Shown here in pieces: positions 11,809-24,630 of a DNA stretch of 64,000 bases (within the stretch, counting starts at the first letter, position 1; each line of letters opens with the position of its first letter). This DNA is from Labyrinthula sp. Ha (Eukaryota > Sar > Bigyra > Labyrinthulida > Labyrinthulaceae): assembly GCA_015227615.1 (NCBI GenBank), contig JAALGZ010000006.1:1674001-1738000 (forward strand), written 5' to 3'. The translations under genes were made by a program, and so were the position numbers. The notes under the pieces are model-generated. The model did not search any database. It was not told where the DNA came from and worked only from the letters and a program-made list of their open reading frames with translations.

Positions 11809-12960
11809 TTACTCCATGTTATCCTGAAATGTTGGGTAGTGGGGGAAGGCATCACGGTGTTTTATCAGACTGGGTTGAATAGCTTCTTGTAACTTCGCTC
11901 CAGCAGAAGAACCAGGGTAAAGACCATAACCCATATTAGTGTCTGGAATGACCATAGCAGCATATTGTTGCGCCTGAGAGTAACCACTGGGAACCTGATT
12001 AAGCGCAGCTTGTGTGTAATAATTCTGGTATCCTTGAGGAGGGTACTGCATGGCCATGCCAACTGTGTTCAGGTGCATCGGGACTCCATACCCGTTGAAG
12101 CTACTAGAAAAACCGGATCCGGAAGTCTCGTGGAGATTTCCGGACACCAAACCCGTTGTAGTACTTGGAAGCTGTTTTACACTCTTCAGTGTCAAACTCT
12201 CGTACTCTGTGAGTACCTGCCGAGGGGATCCAGCCTCGGGATTCTTGTATGCTTTTCCCTTTGACAATAGTCTATAACGAGTCTTTACAGCGTTTTTCGT
12301 TCGACCCTTAAGTGCTTCGGCTATGGTCCCCCATTGGGATCCCAAATCCTTATACATTTGCAATATACTCTCGTCTTCCGAACGCTTCCATTCCCTTTTC
12401 CGAGCTCTAATAATGCTCTTATACCGAGTCTTGACAGCATTTTCGGTTCGCTGGGTCAGCATGTTGGCAATGTGCGCCCATCGATTACCCAACTCAGCCT
12501 GCATCTTTATGATAGTTCGATCTTCTTCCAAAGTCCACGGCTCTTTATTAATACTTGGGTCTAAGTTGTAAGACCAACGTTCCCGGCACTGCTTCGCGGA
12601 CCTTCCAGGTACCTTGTTGGCAATCTCCGACCAATTTTTTTTGGGATTACTTTTTATCAAAGACCGAAGAAGTGCATCTTCTCCGGGGCTCCAAGTACCT
12701 TTTTTTTGAAAATCACCAGCAGCTGAGACTTTCTGCCTCTTATCAAATTGATCATCCTCATCACAAGGCATTGCCTCACTTATAGGTCGCTTCTCCAAGC
12801 CTCCACTTCCTCCAACACCCGCTTCGAAGTCGCTATGGTGGTGCACGTTCTGTGTCTGATGAATAAGCTCGTCTAAATCTGTTTTCACTGGAAGATAATT
12901 ATTGTGTACACCTTGAGCGGCTGAACCTCTTCCAATCGGTAGTGTAGCATATGCTTGCAT
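11809..12960 (-). CDS. Three-repeat MYB transcription factor (R1R2R3 type)
   Basis: A single-exon protein of 383 residues. Three MYB repeats follow each other: R1 from about residue 88 (GTWSPGED, then KNWSEIANKVPGRSAKQCRERW), R2 from about 140 (PWTLEEDRTI, then NRWAHIANMLTQRTENAVKTRY) and R3 from about 190 (EWKRSEDESI, then SQWGTIAEALKGRTKNAVKTRY). Each has regularly spaced tryptophans and a recognition helix with the N-A-V-K or A-K-Q-C core. Basic stretches KRQKV (residues 74-78) and RARKREWKR (185-193) could serve as nuclear localisation signals. The C-terminal third is rich in Gln, Tyr, Asn, Gly and Pro, as in an activation or prion-like tail. Three-repeat MYBs in animals and plants control cell-cycle genes; in this organism the targets are unknown. 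CDC5L was considered and rejected, because that family has two repeats and a long C-terminal region. Confidence 0.9.
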   Translation of the reverse strand: MQAYATLPIGRGSAAQGVHNNYLPVKTDLDELIHQTQNVHHHSDFEAGVGGSGGLEKRPISEAMPCDEDDQFDKRQKVSAAGDFQKKGTWSPGEDALLRSLIKSNPKKNWSEIANKVPGRSAKQCRERWSYNLDPSINKEPWTLEEDRTIIKMQAELGNRWAHIANMLTQRTENAVKTRYKSIIRARKREWKRSEDESILQMYKDLGSQWGTIAEALKGRTKNAVKTRYRLLSKGKAYKNPEAGSPRQVLTEYESLTLKSVKQLPSTTTGLVSGNLHETSGSGFSSSFNGYGVPMHLNTVGMAMQYPPQGYQNYYTQAALNQVPSGYSQAQQYAAMVIPDTNMGYGLYPGSSAGAKLQEAIQPSLIKHRDAFPHYPTFQDNME

Positions 12961-13528
12961 ATTTGTAAAATACTCTTGGGAATCGAGATTATTAAACTTT
13001 GCAATCGAAATTTAGATCTGTTTCTTTTGATTTTTGGTTTTAATCCTGAATCGGCTCCAAGAGTCTTTACTACAAATTTACTCTATCACTATATGCACAA
13101 ATTCTATGCCTAGCTCTATATTATTGCTATTATGTGTGGAGACTTCTGACCACAACACTGGCAAAAATGGCCAAGTCGATGGTAAACTCGTCTAATTGCG
13201 TGAAGGACAATTTGCGCAACAAACGACCATCGCTCTAATTTGTCCTATATATTTCATATATCTATCAAAACACTATTATCAGAAATATACCATTATCATT
13301 AAATATAATATAAATAAAAGATTAAAATTTTATATAATATCCTTACTGGTAATTTTACAATAGGTTGATAGCTTTTATAATTAAGCATTGTATTGTGTTC
13401 TAAAATGTGTGTCGATATTATTGACCCAATGGTGTATAGAAAATATCCATTGTTTACGTATTATTCTATGACTGACAAATTGTAACACAATGGTTGATTT
13501 TAGGATTTCTTCATACTACAACTGTTAC
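12961..13528. other. 5' flank of the MYB gene
   Basis: AT-rich region upstream of the MYB start (the gene reads leftwards), presumably its promoter and 5' UTR. I see no TATA-like element that can be distinguished from the background and no other gene. Confidence 0.4.
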
Positions 13529-13760
13529 TTACCGGAATTATTATTCTTCTTAACTTTCTTCCAAAGTGATACCGTGATAACTTTTTATCGTTATTCCGTG
13601 AAAATACTGTTTGATAGTTTATATGAAAATATAGGAGATATTGAATAACTGTATTAGTTTTACGGTAATAAACGGTAGAGACGATATTAATATTTTGAAA
13701 AAGTTGTACTGCAATTCTACCGTAATGATATCTTACCGTTATAATATAGTTCTACCGTGG
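13529..13760. promoter_or_regulatory. Cluster of ACCGT/ACGGT motifs
   Basis: Within about 230 bp the pentamer ACCG(T/G) or its complement occurs at about 13531, 13571, 13662, 13672, 13719, 13735 and 13753, on both strands. That is well above what this AT-rich DNA should give by chance. Some instances read CCGTTA/TAACGG, which is the animal MYB recognition core (established for c-Myb: YAACKG). The cluster lies 570-800 bp upstream of the MYB start. Regulation by MYB-class factors is only an inference; a degenerate repeat is equally possible, since similar clusters occur at 31.66 and 35.95 kb. Confidence 0.3.
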
Positions 13761-15114
13761 AAATGTATTTCAATAAGAAACCATAATCGCTTTTGTTTAA
13801 CTTCTTCGACAAATTTGGGTTCTCAGAATAATTTACAAATGGGATCATCCGATATTGGGACTTGAATGGGTGAGAGGTTAAGTGAAGCACTGGAAGTTGC
13901 AATTCTTTAGGAAAGGAGAGAAACTAAGGGAGATGTATACAATATGCTTCCAAGATTGTACTAGACTGTCTTAGCGCAGCAAAGACGTTTGAAAATGTCA
14001 AACATTTCTGTTTTTGATTTTCTTGAGGAACTGTTGTAATAAGGAATCCAAGGTATGTCTACTAGAAATGTTAGAAAATTATCAGTTGCTTAGTTCTCAA
14101 TGTTGTGGCTAGAAAAAGTTGTAACAACTAATTAAACAACTAGTCTTAAGGTTATAAACTTTTTATCACTGCAAATAGATTTTAGTACAAATTATCCCAC
14201 ATGTTTTATTAAGAATTTCAAGGTCAATACATACCTCAAGGGCGAATTAGAATGAACGATTAATAAAACAGCTTCATTAAGCAGCAATGATATTCGCTAG
14301 TGAAAATTGAGTTATTCACAATAACTTCAAGGATATCATGGCTTAAAATTTTCTAATCGACGAAAAACTTACCATATTGAGCCTAGTGCCCTGAAAGAAA
14401 AGGTGAGTAAAACCATTGAATTCGTTTCAAAAAAGTCGAAATCACCTGAATATGTGTCAGACGAAAACCCAAAAGACTAATTATTCTCATTTTTAGTATC
14501 TCAGAACGACCTGACGCACCCATAAATTTTGCTCGAAGTGCAACTTGTACGGCAAAGAAACGATTCCCCTGGAAAGGAGTTTTCACCCATACAAAGTGAG
14601 TAAGAAAACATAGAGAGAGAGAGGGGGGGGGTTCTAATACAAGTTGCAGTTTTGTTGAGTTGCCAAATACTCACCGACTGCAATAACGAACTCATTATAC
14701 TTAGTCCAAATGTGATAACAGGCAGAATTAAATAGTTTCTCTAGGTTTCATATACATTCCTTTAGAGCTACAGTCAATCTTCATAAGATCCACAGAGGTT
14801 ATCTGAGATGGAGAATAATATAAGCACAAAATAATACAAAAGCAGAAGGTATCAGGAGGGTGCAAACCTATCCAAATCATGAAGTTGTCACTGCAAATTT
14901 TAACTTTCTTTACATGCAATAATCCTCATCACTCTAAAGACGAAGCTATGACAGACTTGTATATTGCCCTTTGCAAAAAAGAAATTGTTTACCCTATTTA
15001 TTTTTATTTTTCCTCTGGCTGCAATTCCTGAAAAAACACAGAAACTTGATTCTTATGGGTTTCACATTCTCACTTGAAGAGAACAGGCATGATCCTCAAC
15101 GGTAGCCAGAAATA
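13761..15114. other. Gene-poor stretch
   Basis: No supportable gene. A purine simple repeat (GA)n followed by nine G lies at about 14612-14631. Minus-strand frames at 14383-14919 were examined and show no domain or plausible intron joins. Confidence 0.5.
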
Positions 15115-15600
15115 GGCATGGGACTTGATAGAAATTATTAATAATTATTTGATAATTATTATAATTTTGACTAGCAATAAAAGAAATTTGATTTTATTTT
15201 TTACCAAATGGTTCTGATTTCATTCTGATTATGAATTGATTATCAGAATAAGAATGGGCTATGCGACCTTGTTCCTAATTGTCCAAGATTTCACTACGTA
15301 TTCTCTGCACTGTATGAAAACCTTAAAAAATTGCCAACCTGAAAAGTGAATAATCGGTTACTAGGATGTGTTTGCGCCATGTGGCAAATTTTTTGAAACT
15401 TTTCGTAGGGAGCAAGACTGAAAAATTATTTTGCTTGCCAATTTTGCCCAGGACTTGTGACACAGCCTTATACTCAAAATCGATTGAATATCAATAACCA
15501 ATCAAAATGGTTGGGGCAATATCAAAATCAATCAATAAGAAAAACATGGAGAAACCTCTTATTGATAAATCATCAATAAATTTTAAATTCCATCCCGAGC
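15115..15600 (+). mobile_element. MITE-like element (copy 2)
   Basis: A full-length member of the family at 9073-9510, in the opposite orientation, about 486 bp. Its left end (GGCATGGGACTTGATAGAAA) and the reverse complement of its right end (GCTCGGGATGGAATTTAAAA) are related but decayed inverted repeats. The interior shares ATGGGCTATGCGACC, TCTGCACTGTATGAAAACC, GCGCCATGTGGCAAATTT and GGACTTGTGACACAGCC with copy 1. It has no coding capacity. AT-rich arms with runs of TGATAA/TTATCA could fold back on themselves. Confidence 0.7.
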
Positions 15601-18600
15601 TGAAAATGCAAGGACTAGATACAACCAATGGCCACGGGAAATACTTTTCTAGGGTAAAGTAATACAAAGATGATACTATTTTAAGATGTAAGATGGAAAT
15701 ATGCAGAAAAATTGACTCTTAAGAATAGTAAGACTAGTATCTACTGTTGACCTATAGCTTGTTTCGACTTTAACCGTCCATCACTGCTAACATTGTTTTT
15801 GGAAAGAGTTCTACACTGGTAACAGAAAAACTAATCTGTTAGAGATGAATGTTAGTAACACATTCAGGCCAACAATGATGTTTCTTGCTATGCTATAACT
15901 TGAGTAGATAAACATGCTTCATCAATTAATTGTCCTTGACTAAACCTTAGCAACTAGTTATCCCATCTCTGTTGCAGAACTCCATTTCTGGTGTGGGAAT
16001 CTCGGTTAATGTCCTGCTTTCCAACTTTTCAACCTATTTGGGTTCATTGATTTTGAATTATAGGTTTGACTTAATAAATTGATGAGACACCTTTAGCTTG
16101 TACTATTATTAATGCCTTAACCTTCGAATTCCCAAAATTCATGTGAACAGGTATATAGAGCAAGCTATAACTGGGATCTCAAATTAGTTCTTTGGGAGTT
16201 TCTAGGCAACTGAATGAGAAAGAAAAATCTAGCAGCAACTATTGCAAAGAGTCCAAAATCTCTCAGAGTCTTACTTAGAAAATGGCCATGGAGTCACCTT
16301 AATTATTCAATTAATGCGACAGGCTTGTTAGTATTCAATTTACAAACAACAACGAAAAATGAGAATATTTGTAATCAGTTATTGGCTTCGGACAATGGCT
16401 CGTTTTTATCTATCTTTAATTCCAAAAAAAAATATTTGAGGTTTTGTGCGCTATATTGGGAATAGGCAATATGACTATTAGTGCAATCCCCGATATTTTT
16501 TTTTGGAAATCTGCGTCAAATATATAAAATTTCTCAAAAACCCAAAATACCTCAAACATACCTGTCAATTTTTTTTAGAATTTTAGAAATTTGATTTGAG
16601 TGAGTGTTAGAAATTTCTCACCCTGCAGTTTTACCTTGACATAGTTTTCTCAGAAGAATCATTCAAGTATGTTTCCAATCCATGAAGCATTGTTATTACC
16701 TGGTTTAGCTATTAAAACGATAGATATACCTTTCTGTCCTAGAATTACAGTTCCGATGTTAATTTTTCTATTGTGAAACAGCTGTAACAACCTGTAATAG
16801 GACCTTGTACTTTCAATGTGATCAATCTGCTAATAGCCATTACCAGGTCTATGTGAACAAATTCCGAGCCTGTACAGCAGTCAAAATCGTGCTGATCTCT
16901 TTACTCTGACCTGGTTACATAGGCATGTTCAGTTGTTATTAGGTAATATGCTGATCCTATAAGTGTGCCGATACTAACATAAGCAAGTATCTTGAGTCGA
17001 GTAAGAACATCTAGCAAAAACAACAATTCTACATCTGTTCTGCGTGTGGTCAACGACTCCAAGTCTATTGTTCAAGCTTCCATGGTCACCACAACTTTCT
17101 TAGTTTAGATTAATTTACTTTCCTTAGTTATCGCTCTGCTATTCAGCTTACACATTGCCCCGAATTAAATTCTTTTGTTTAACTACATTGGGTTCCATCA
17201 TATCGGCAAATTTGGGTTTTAGAGAAGGTTATCTAGTAGCATGGCTCAAAACTATTTCAGATTCAAGCTTCCGCAACGATCTCTGGGAAAGGGGCGAATC
17301 GATGTAGTAACCTGTTCGGATTATTTATCATGGGCAGGATCCAGGTTCTTTAAGGAGAAAACGGGGAAATTCTTTGCTTCATCCCGGTCACTCTTAAAAT
17401 ATCCAGTTCTTTGATAATACATTGGATGTTCATCTCCCCTTTAACTTACATAATGTTGTGGGAACTTGTCAGATTTTTACCTTTGTATATGTTATACTTC
17501 TCTGTTAATGGATTTGCTTTTATCATCAATCTAGAAACAAAGAAAAATATACCAACAAAACAAGCAATCTAAACGTATTATTGCTAATGGCACCCACGAT
17601 CCCTGTCTATCTTTTGCCTTTGTTTGTATATAGTTCCTTGCGAAACATTAACTATAGTTTTTCTTGTAAAAGTTCTGATACCGCTCTAAATCTTTTGATG
17701 AGGATGAAGTTGATTATACTTCTACAGATAAATATCCAATTGTGATACTTCTTTCCTTAATAATTATATTTTCGAAGAAGAGGTTATCAGATAGCTTAAT
17801 AATAATTTTTGATTCTTCATGAGGTAAAATGTACAGCAAAGATGAACTGGAACAAAAGAAGGCTTTTTGTTGTACAATTATTCATAAATCTATTGACTCA
17901 TAGGAAAATTCATAAGTTAAATACTCTTTAATATTTTTCGGTCATACATAATCTTACTTTTCATGGAAAAACTGTCCACTATGTTTTTTCTTGCTACTTT
18001 AATACCAAGGCACCAGAGCTCTAAAACCAAGAGCAGATATTAGACTTACTCTCTCGTTTTTGTTCTTCGGACGAGGTAAATAAGATACGAAGCATGTTTA
18101 CTAAATTTGAAATATATTTTAAACCAAGTGGATTTTAAAGCAGATTTTACTTAAATTTCTTAAGATTCTGTTTCCGGAAATTTTCAATGGAGTTCAAACT
18201 AAATTTTTGAAGCCAATAGAATAAGGAAATGTAATAAAAAGGTGAACAGAAGTAGCTACTTCAGTGAAGAAGAGAAACAAAAGATGAACAGATAGAGAGA
18301 AAAAATAAAAGGGTGCAAGAAAAACCTGAATAACTACGGCTTTAAGATACACAAAGACCCATATATATATATATACATATATATCCTAGATATTACCCTT
18401 ATAAGTACAGAACGAAATTCAAGATAAACTCGATATCCATGCTCAAAACCAGTATATAAAAATTAACGAGCTCAAAGCAGAACAAGTGACAAAAGTACCC
18501 GTAATCTAATATATCAGAACTGAAGAAAAGAAATTCAATATACAATAAGCAATGAAGCAGAAAAGAAGTTTTCAGAAATAGGTAAAAAAATGTTAGTGCT

Positions 18601-21600
18601 GGGTTTTTGTCAAGTTTTGTTAAAAAGATCTAGTTTAGTGCTCGGTGTTGACGTTTTTTAAGAAGCCACAGCCTCTGGTCTACTACAATTATATTATTAA
18701 AGTAGAATGTCTGGGCTTTGAAGCTTGGGGTATTACTATTCTTTAATGGTTGAAAAATAGGAACATTTTTTATTAATTTATGATTATATCCTGTGTAACA
18801 GTTACTATGTAGGAGCTACTTTTTTCTGTCATAATACGAAGTCATTTGCTCAATGGTGAAAATTTCTTTACCTCATTTGTACTTATAAGATCTATGGATA
18901 ATGCGGGTGAAATGGCTTGGAGATTTTCTCTTTACTTCAATTCCCAAGCTGAGATACATTGTCATGGTCGACTAAAGATCCTCTTCATCAGATATAGCAT
19001 TATCCACATCTCTGTATCTCATGTTCATCAGACTTGTACGTCGCCAGGGTTGAGCATTTTGACACATCAAAGGCAGACTAGAGAGTCAGATAGATAAATG
19101 TGCCTTGTTTCTCTTGGGGAAAGAAGGTCAAGTAACTCATATGTTGTTGTATATAGAGGATATCTTCTTATCACTCCCTGTCTCAAAATAATTGGACACA
19201 TCTAGAAAAAACCTATTCGCGATTAGGATGAAAATGATGACTATTGCTTTGTAGGAAATGTTTCTCGGGGAAAATAAGCCAAACATGCCACTTGGATCTT
19301 GAAATTTAGTTTCACGAAAATGCACTTCCCAAGATATTTACTTTCTATCATAAATCTTTCATGTCAGTGATGATACTGGGTTTATCTTATAATTACATCC
19401 TTCTAGAAACCGTGCTGTTAGTCATTTCTCCACGAGCGCATAGTATTATTAATTACACATGATCGGGTTGTTGAACTCCTGGATTATTTATACATGTTGT
19501 TACAGTTGAGGAGGGATAATATGGTTGGTTTTAGCCAAAATATTGAAGCCAAAAAGAAAACCTTTTACACTAGCTTCTCCATTCACCACATTATGATACT
19601 GTTTTACTCTTGAGCTGGGATGTAAATTACAGTAAGAAATTATAATTATATTTCTTTCATAAATTAAACTTTTTATTTTGATCGTTAGAATAAAATTAAT
19701 CATCCAATTAAAAATGTTATACTTTTCTTTCTTGCCAATTAAAGACTTAAGTGGCCCTTTGACTCTAATAAGGATCTGCAACATAAACTTAGCGCCATCT
19801 GAATGTAATTATTCTCCTAGATTTCCTAAACAGCTTAGGGAAGAAAAACAGTTTTTATCTGCCTAATTCGCCTAACACATTATATTTCAATACTTTTTTG
19901 AAGGAATAATGGAGTGTTATGTCTCATGAATCACCAAACTACGTGCTATTTATTTAGACCATGTGTTGTATTACGGAAATGGTGTAATTTGAAGCTTAAA
20001 TAGTCATTAAACACATTTCTTGCCATTTAGACTCACCAAGACAGTCAACATTAATGTACATCATGCATCTCATGATATATTAGGTCATTTTGTTTATATA
20101 ATCCACTTAAACGAGGTTAGTTCACGTGAACAAGTAATATTTATCTTCAAATTTTCAAAGCAGAGAAGCATTTCACTTCAACTTGAAAATAAAAGTTAAG
20201 AAACCCATCTGCAAGTTTCAACTTAGACTCAAATTTCTTCAGCTAATTCTTCCCTGATTTTAAGCCAAATGTTTCTGTTCGCTTGTTCAACATCCTGTCA
20301 AACAATGCGGATTTGGAGCTTCTATTAGCACATATTATTGACATGGTCTGCCTTGCAAATGGCAAGCTCGGTATACTGTATTCAAAAATTATCTATGTCT
20401 TATTATCAATCTCAAAGATCTGAAATTGAACATTGAGTTGTACAATTTTGCTTTGGTTGTCAAGATGAAGGGAATAAGGGTTTCCATCGAAAAGTTTCTT
20501 GAAAATGTATATCTCATTCTTAACATCAAACTTAAAACTAAGCTAATAACACATTAATTTTCATTTGTTCATAATAATATAACTCTATTGAGTAGATTTT
20601 TTTCTGCGTGGGCTTCACACCTCCCTTGCGTTTGTATTGAGAACTATTTAGGAGGCAATGCTGTGTAAGAGAGAGACAGCTCTACATGTTCCATAACGGT
20701 GCTTGAAAAATATTTTTAATGTACAAAACTGGTATTCAAAAGTTGTGAAAACGTTTTATTATTATCTTCAACCCTATGCAACTTATCAAGTCTACAAAAT
20801 ATGACACTTCTATGAGAGATAATACGAAAATACTGATGATAAGTGACATTTAATTAATAGTGCATAAATAGCTAGTTAAACAGTCAGGTGTTTAAAATTG
20901 TTCTTGGTTATTAAATAAGAATTAAATACGTTTTCTGACCATATCTGAATTACATCAAGTGAAATCAGAGACTCTTACCTCTCTGTAGGAAACGAAATCC
21001 GCATGAGACCAAAGAGAAAAACAGAAGTCACCTAACAATATATAATGAAAGTTTGGTAATGGATTTAAAACTTGTATGAAAATAGTCATTCATATCAAGT
21101 TACCCTAATAGGAAACACTAATTTGATTAGCTGACCTATGGTACAACTAAACAAGCGAACGGAGCTTATTTCAAAGAGATAGTCAAATTAAAGCATTTTA
21201 ATCAGTTTAAATACTATTAAAAGCTTAGCTCGATATTCTAACCCAAGTTAATATATCTAGATTCTATTTGCTGCATAGAAGATTTTATTCAATACAAGAA
21301 ACATAGTCTTCGCCAGATAGAAAGCAGCTGACTAAACCTATGAATCCATTATCGTTAAGTATTAGTTGGCTCTACCCGCGTTCATTTGACCATCCAAGTT
21401 CCAAAATTCGCGACTCTGAAAGCGCGCGTTCCTAAAAAGGGCGTCAATAGTACAACCCAACAAGACTACGGCCTAATCTATACTTGGGGATCACAAGCGT
21501 CAAAGAGACATTTAGGAATGTACAAGAAATGGACTAAGATTTCAGCGGTAAATCTCCGGAGGCAATGAAAAACCGAGCCTACTAGGGCTGGGATTTCACA

Positions 21601-24600
21601 AGATAGGAAGTCCCGTACCCCAAAATATGGTTTGGGCAAACATGAAAAAAAGAATAAAGTAACACAATACACGATGAGATATATCAGTAGCAGTAGCTAG
21701 TTTGGATTAGAAAGACAGTTTGGCTTGAAATCAATATTCCAAGCTATTTCACTTGCGAAAGCTAAGTTCTTTCAAGACACTATTCATGAGTTAATAGGTG
21801 TTTCAGAAAAGTTTAAGGCCTTTCATGGACATGCTGTTCGAATTTAGTCATTCTTATGAATATCAACCGATATGTTGGTCATTTATCCAACTAATCCTAT
21901 GAGGAGAGAAGTCAGATTTCTGTCGTTTTTTTCATTGAAACTTTAGTATCAATGCCAAACTCTATTTAGGGTGTAGCCTGGTTCCGAGATACTCCAGGCA
22001 AACATGTCCAAAACCCGCTGATAGATTATTCATAAAACATTAGCCTTGCAAACTTTATTCTTGTGTTAAAAAGATTGAAGTATGAGACAAAAAGAAAGAG
22101 GTATTACGACCAATACAACGAAACCTCATCGACACCTTCAGGAAAGGTTAATTGCACTTCATGATTAAATGAAAACAAAGCATCTAAACTTTATGCTACG
22201 AATCATTTCATTTGAGTCGTGATTGTTCTTATCCGTCAACAAACTTCTTTACAGCAGCTAATACCCAGAGTTAGATATTTTCTCGAATTAAATCGAGCTG
22301 TCAAAAATTAGTCAAAGTTTTCGTGTTTCGCTGGCCCGGTAGACGATAAGGAATAATTCTCAGGGAACGAGAGTGACAGGGGCGTTTAGGTTACTTCAAG
22401 AAGTTTGTTTGACATGTTTTTCTCTTTGCTCAACCCTGGTCAATGCAAATTATAAGCTCTGTATTAAGCTCTTCTGGTTACAGTATTCTGCCTCATTGTG
22501 TCTAGTCTAGGTTTTCTTATCGTGTTGTGTTTCACGGTAAATAACGTTAGTTTCACCAGAAGAATGATTCTCGGTATAACCGCAAAGTAAAGCTTGGGCC
22601 TTAACGTTAAACCCAGCTATCGGGAAGCACCTTAAGAATATCAAGTACTAGTACCTGCAGGTACTTAGCAATGGCCCCCAATACATATTTCCCCTTCATG
22701 CTTGAAGTCAAACCTAAACAAACCTACACCATAATTCATGAAAAAATTTGCTTGAGCGACCGATAATATGCAATCAATAAAGACATAGAAGGGTTTCAAA
22801 CATGAACAGCGAAACTCATACCTGTATCAACTTTATGACTGTTTTTTGTTTCCTTCAGGAGCAGCTAAATACCTGAGAAGCTTGAGTGTTATAACTATTC
22901 TTGATATTATTTCCTGTTTTCGTTGTTAATTCATTGAAATATTGGTTAAATATTCAGAGACAATATGTAATTGAGACATGATCTCCGAAGAATATCAAAT
23001 CAAGTATAATTTTTCCAACCCAACCAATTATCTTGCTTACCGTTGTTGTCGTTAATATCATCATCCATTAAGGAATTCTTAGCGGTTATAACGGTACGCT
23101 TTATATGGAACAAATTCATCACGATAGTTACCATTAAGAAGGATAAGAATCATAGTTTGGTCATTGTCCACGAACATCGACACGTAGACGAATTCAAAGT
23201 ACATAACTTATACGATTAACAATACCCGGTTGTAAGTAAGTACAGTAAATTGCATTGCTTGACCAGAAGGTCTCGAAAACCAGTTTTCTTGTTCGAAACC
23301 AAAGTTAAAACAAATAGTAAGAGGTCTTGGAAGAACTCTCGAACAACCGGAGAAGGTCTCTTTAAGTCTTGCTCAATAATGGCAGCCCCCAAAACTAGTT
23401 AGATTCATTCAGTATCTTCTATATGGTATATACATTCATTTCATGAAAGACGACAACTACAGTAAATAAATACTTTTATTATTAGAGCGTTACTATTAAG
23501 TGCATTTAGATTTATGATTGAAGCTTGTATTAAATCGCTTATTAACGAGAGCCAACAGTAGTAACCTGTTACGCTGCTTTGTACTTCTCAAAGTTCTTGT
23601 TTTAAGCCCACAAAACTCTTTTTCCTGCTTAATAGGTAAGACATGAAAGATTATTCGAAATCTTATGAAGCAAATCCGTTAAAAAAATATTTTTCAAGCA
23701 AATCTTTACGCGATGGGCCGGTTCCAAACTATCAAGACTGACTAATGGGAACACTCTTTCCCCTGATGAGCCCAGCCAACTCTTGATCCAAATGGAAGGG
23801 AAAGCAACTGAATATATACCTTAGGTGGTAAATATCTGAGCCATAGTATTGTGTCCCTCTTCTACGTTTGGTACAATCCTTTTACTCAGTTGACATGAAG
23901 CTAGTTCACTTCAACTCATAACTCATTTTTTTTATTTTTTGCATTTTTTTCAAGACATAATAACAACAAGGTTATGTTAAACAGGTTATTAGAGTTAAAT
24001 TAAATAAGAACCTCAATACTACTATCTAAGAATCTCCTTCGTTACTCATCAAACAATATTATGTAAATTTGTTTAGTTTGTTTCTCTTTTTTCTCTATCA
24101 AAGAATATTCTTCTTTTTTAATATTTTGGTTAAGTATTATATCGCAATAAATAGGTTAAAAAGGACAAGTAACTTATATTTTTGACAGGAACGTCCACTT
24201 AGAACTACGATAAAGTCTGTACTCTTGTTACGAGAGTTTATTTATCAATTTTTTGCATTTTTCAAAGTCTCGTCTCTTTACAATTTGTTTTGTCTTTTTT
24301 TCTTTGAGACAATCAATATCCACAAATACGCTGGGTTTTCTTGAACAACCTTTTTCTTGGTAAGAGTTTACTTTATCATAGAATACTGCATCAAATCGTG
24401 ATCTAGACAGTGGGCATCAAGACTAATCGTGATAATCTACTTCATACGAATTTCCATGAAGAAATCGCCTTCCAATTTTATCCCCATATCGTAAAACAAA
24501 TAAGAAGCGGACAAATTGGATTTTTGCACCGTTTAGAACAAATAAATAAAACTTAAACTGTTGAACAAAATAAAAGCAGAAAAGCAGAGGTAAATCTGAT

Positions 24601-24630
24601 CAGTTTGCCATAGAGTTTGACGACTAAAAA
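15601..24630. other. Nine-kilobase gene-poor stretch
   Basis: No gene could be supported on either strand. Short frames, including a 57-codon one at 17241-17414, lack motifs. An (AT)n tract is at 18361-18384. A sequence at about 19168-19200 (CTGTCTCAAAATAATTGGAC) resembles the end of a Tc1/mariner-type transposon, but no partner end or transposase is seen. Around 21380-21600 the GC content is locally higher without a convincing protein. The right end should hold the promoter of regulator A. Confidence 0.5.

Noticed and set aside
14383-14919. Three minus-strand frames of 63-67 codons
   Set aside because: The KTPFQGNRFFAVQV segment looks protein-like, but the frames overlap one another and cannot be joined; a GA/G simple repeat interrupts them.
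17241-17414. 57-codon plus-strand frame beginning MAQNYFRF
   Set aside because: Reads like a protein fragment, but has no motif, no extension by small introns and no conserved partner in the window.
19160-19330. Possible Tc1/mariner terminal sequence (CTGTCTCAAAATAATTGGAC)
   Set aside because: No inverted partner end within several kilobases and no transposase motif.
21386-21672. Opposing 60- and 64-codon frames in a locally GC-richer patch
   Set aside because: No motif on either strand; overlapping antisense frames are expected in such a patch.
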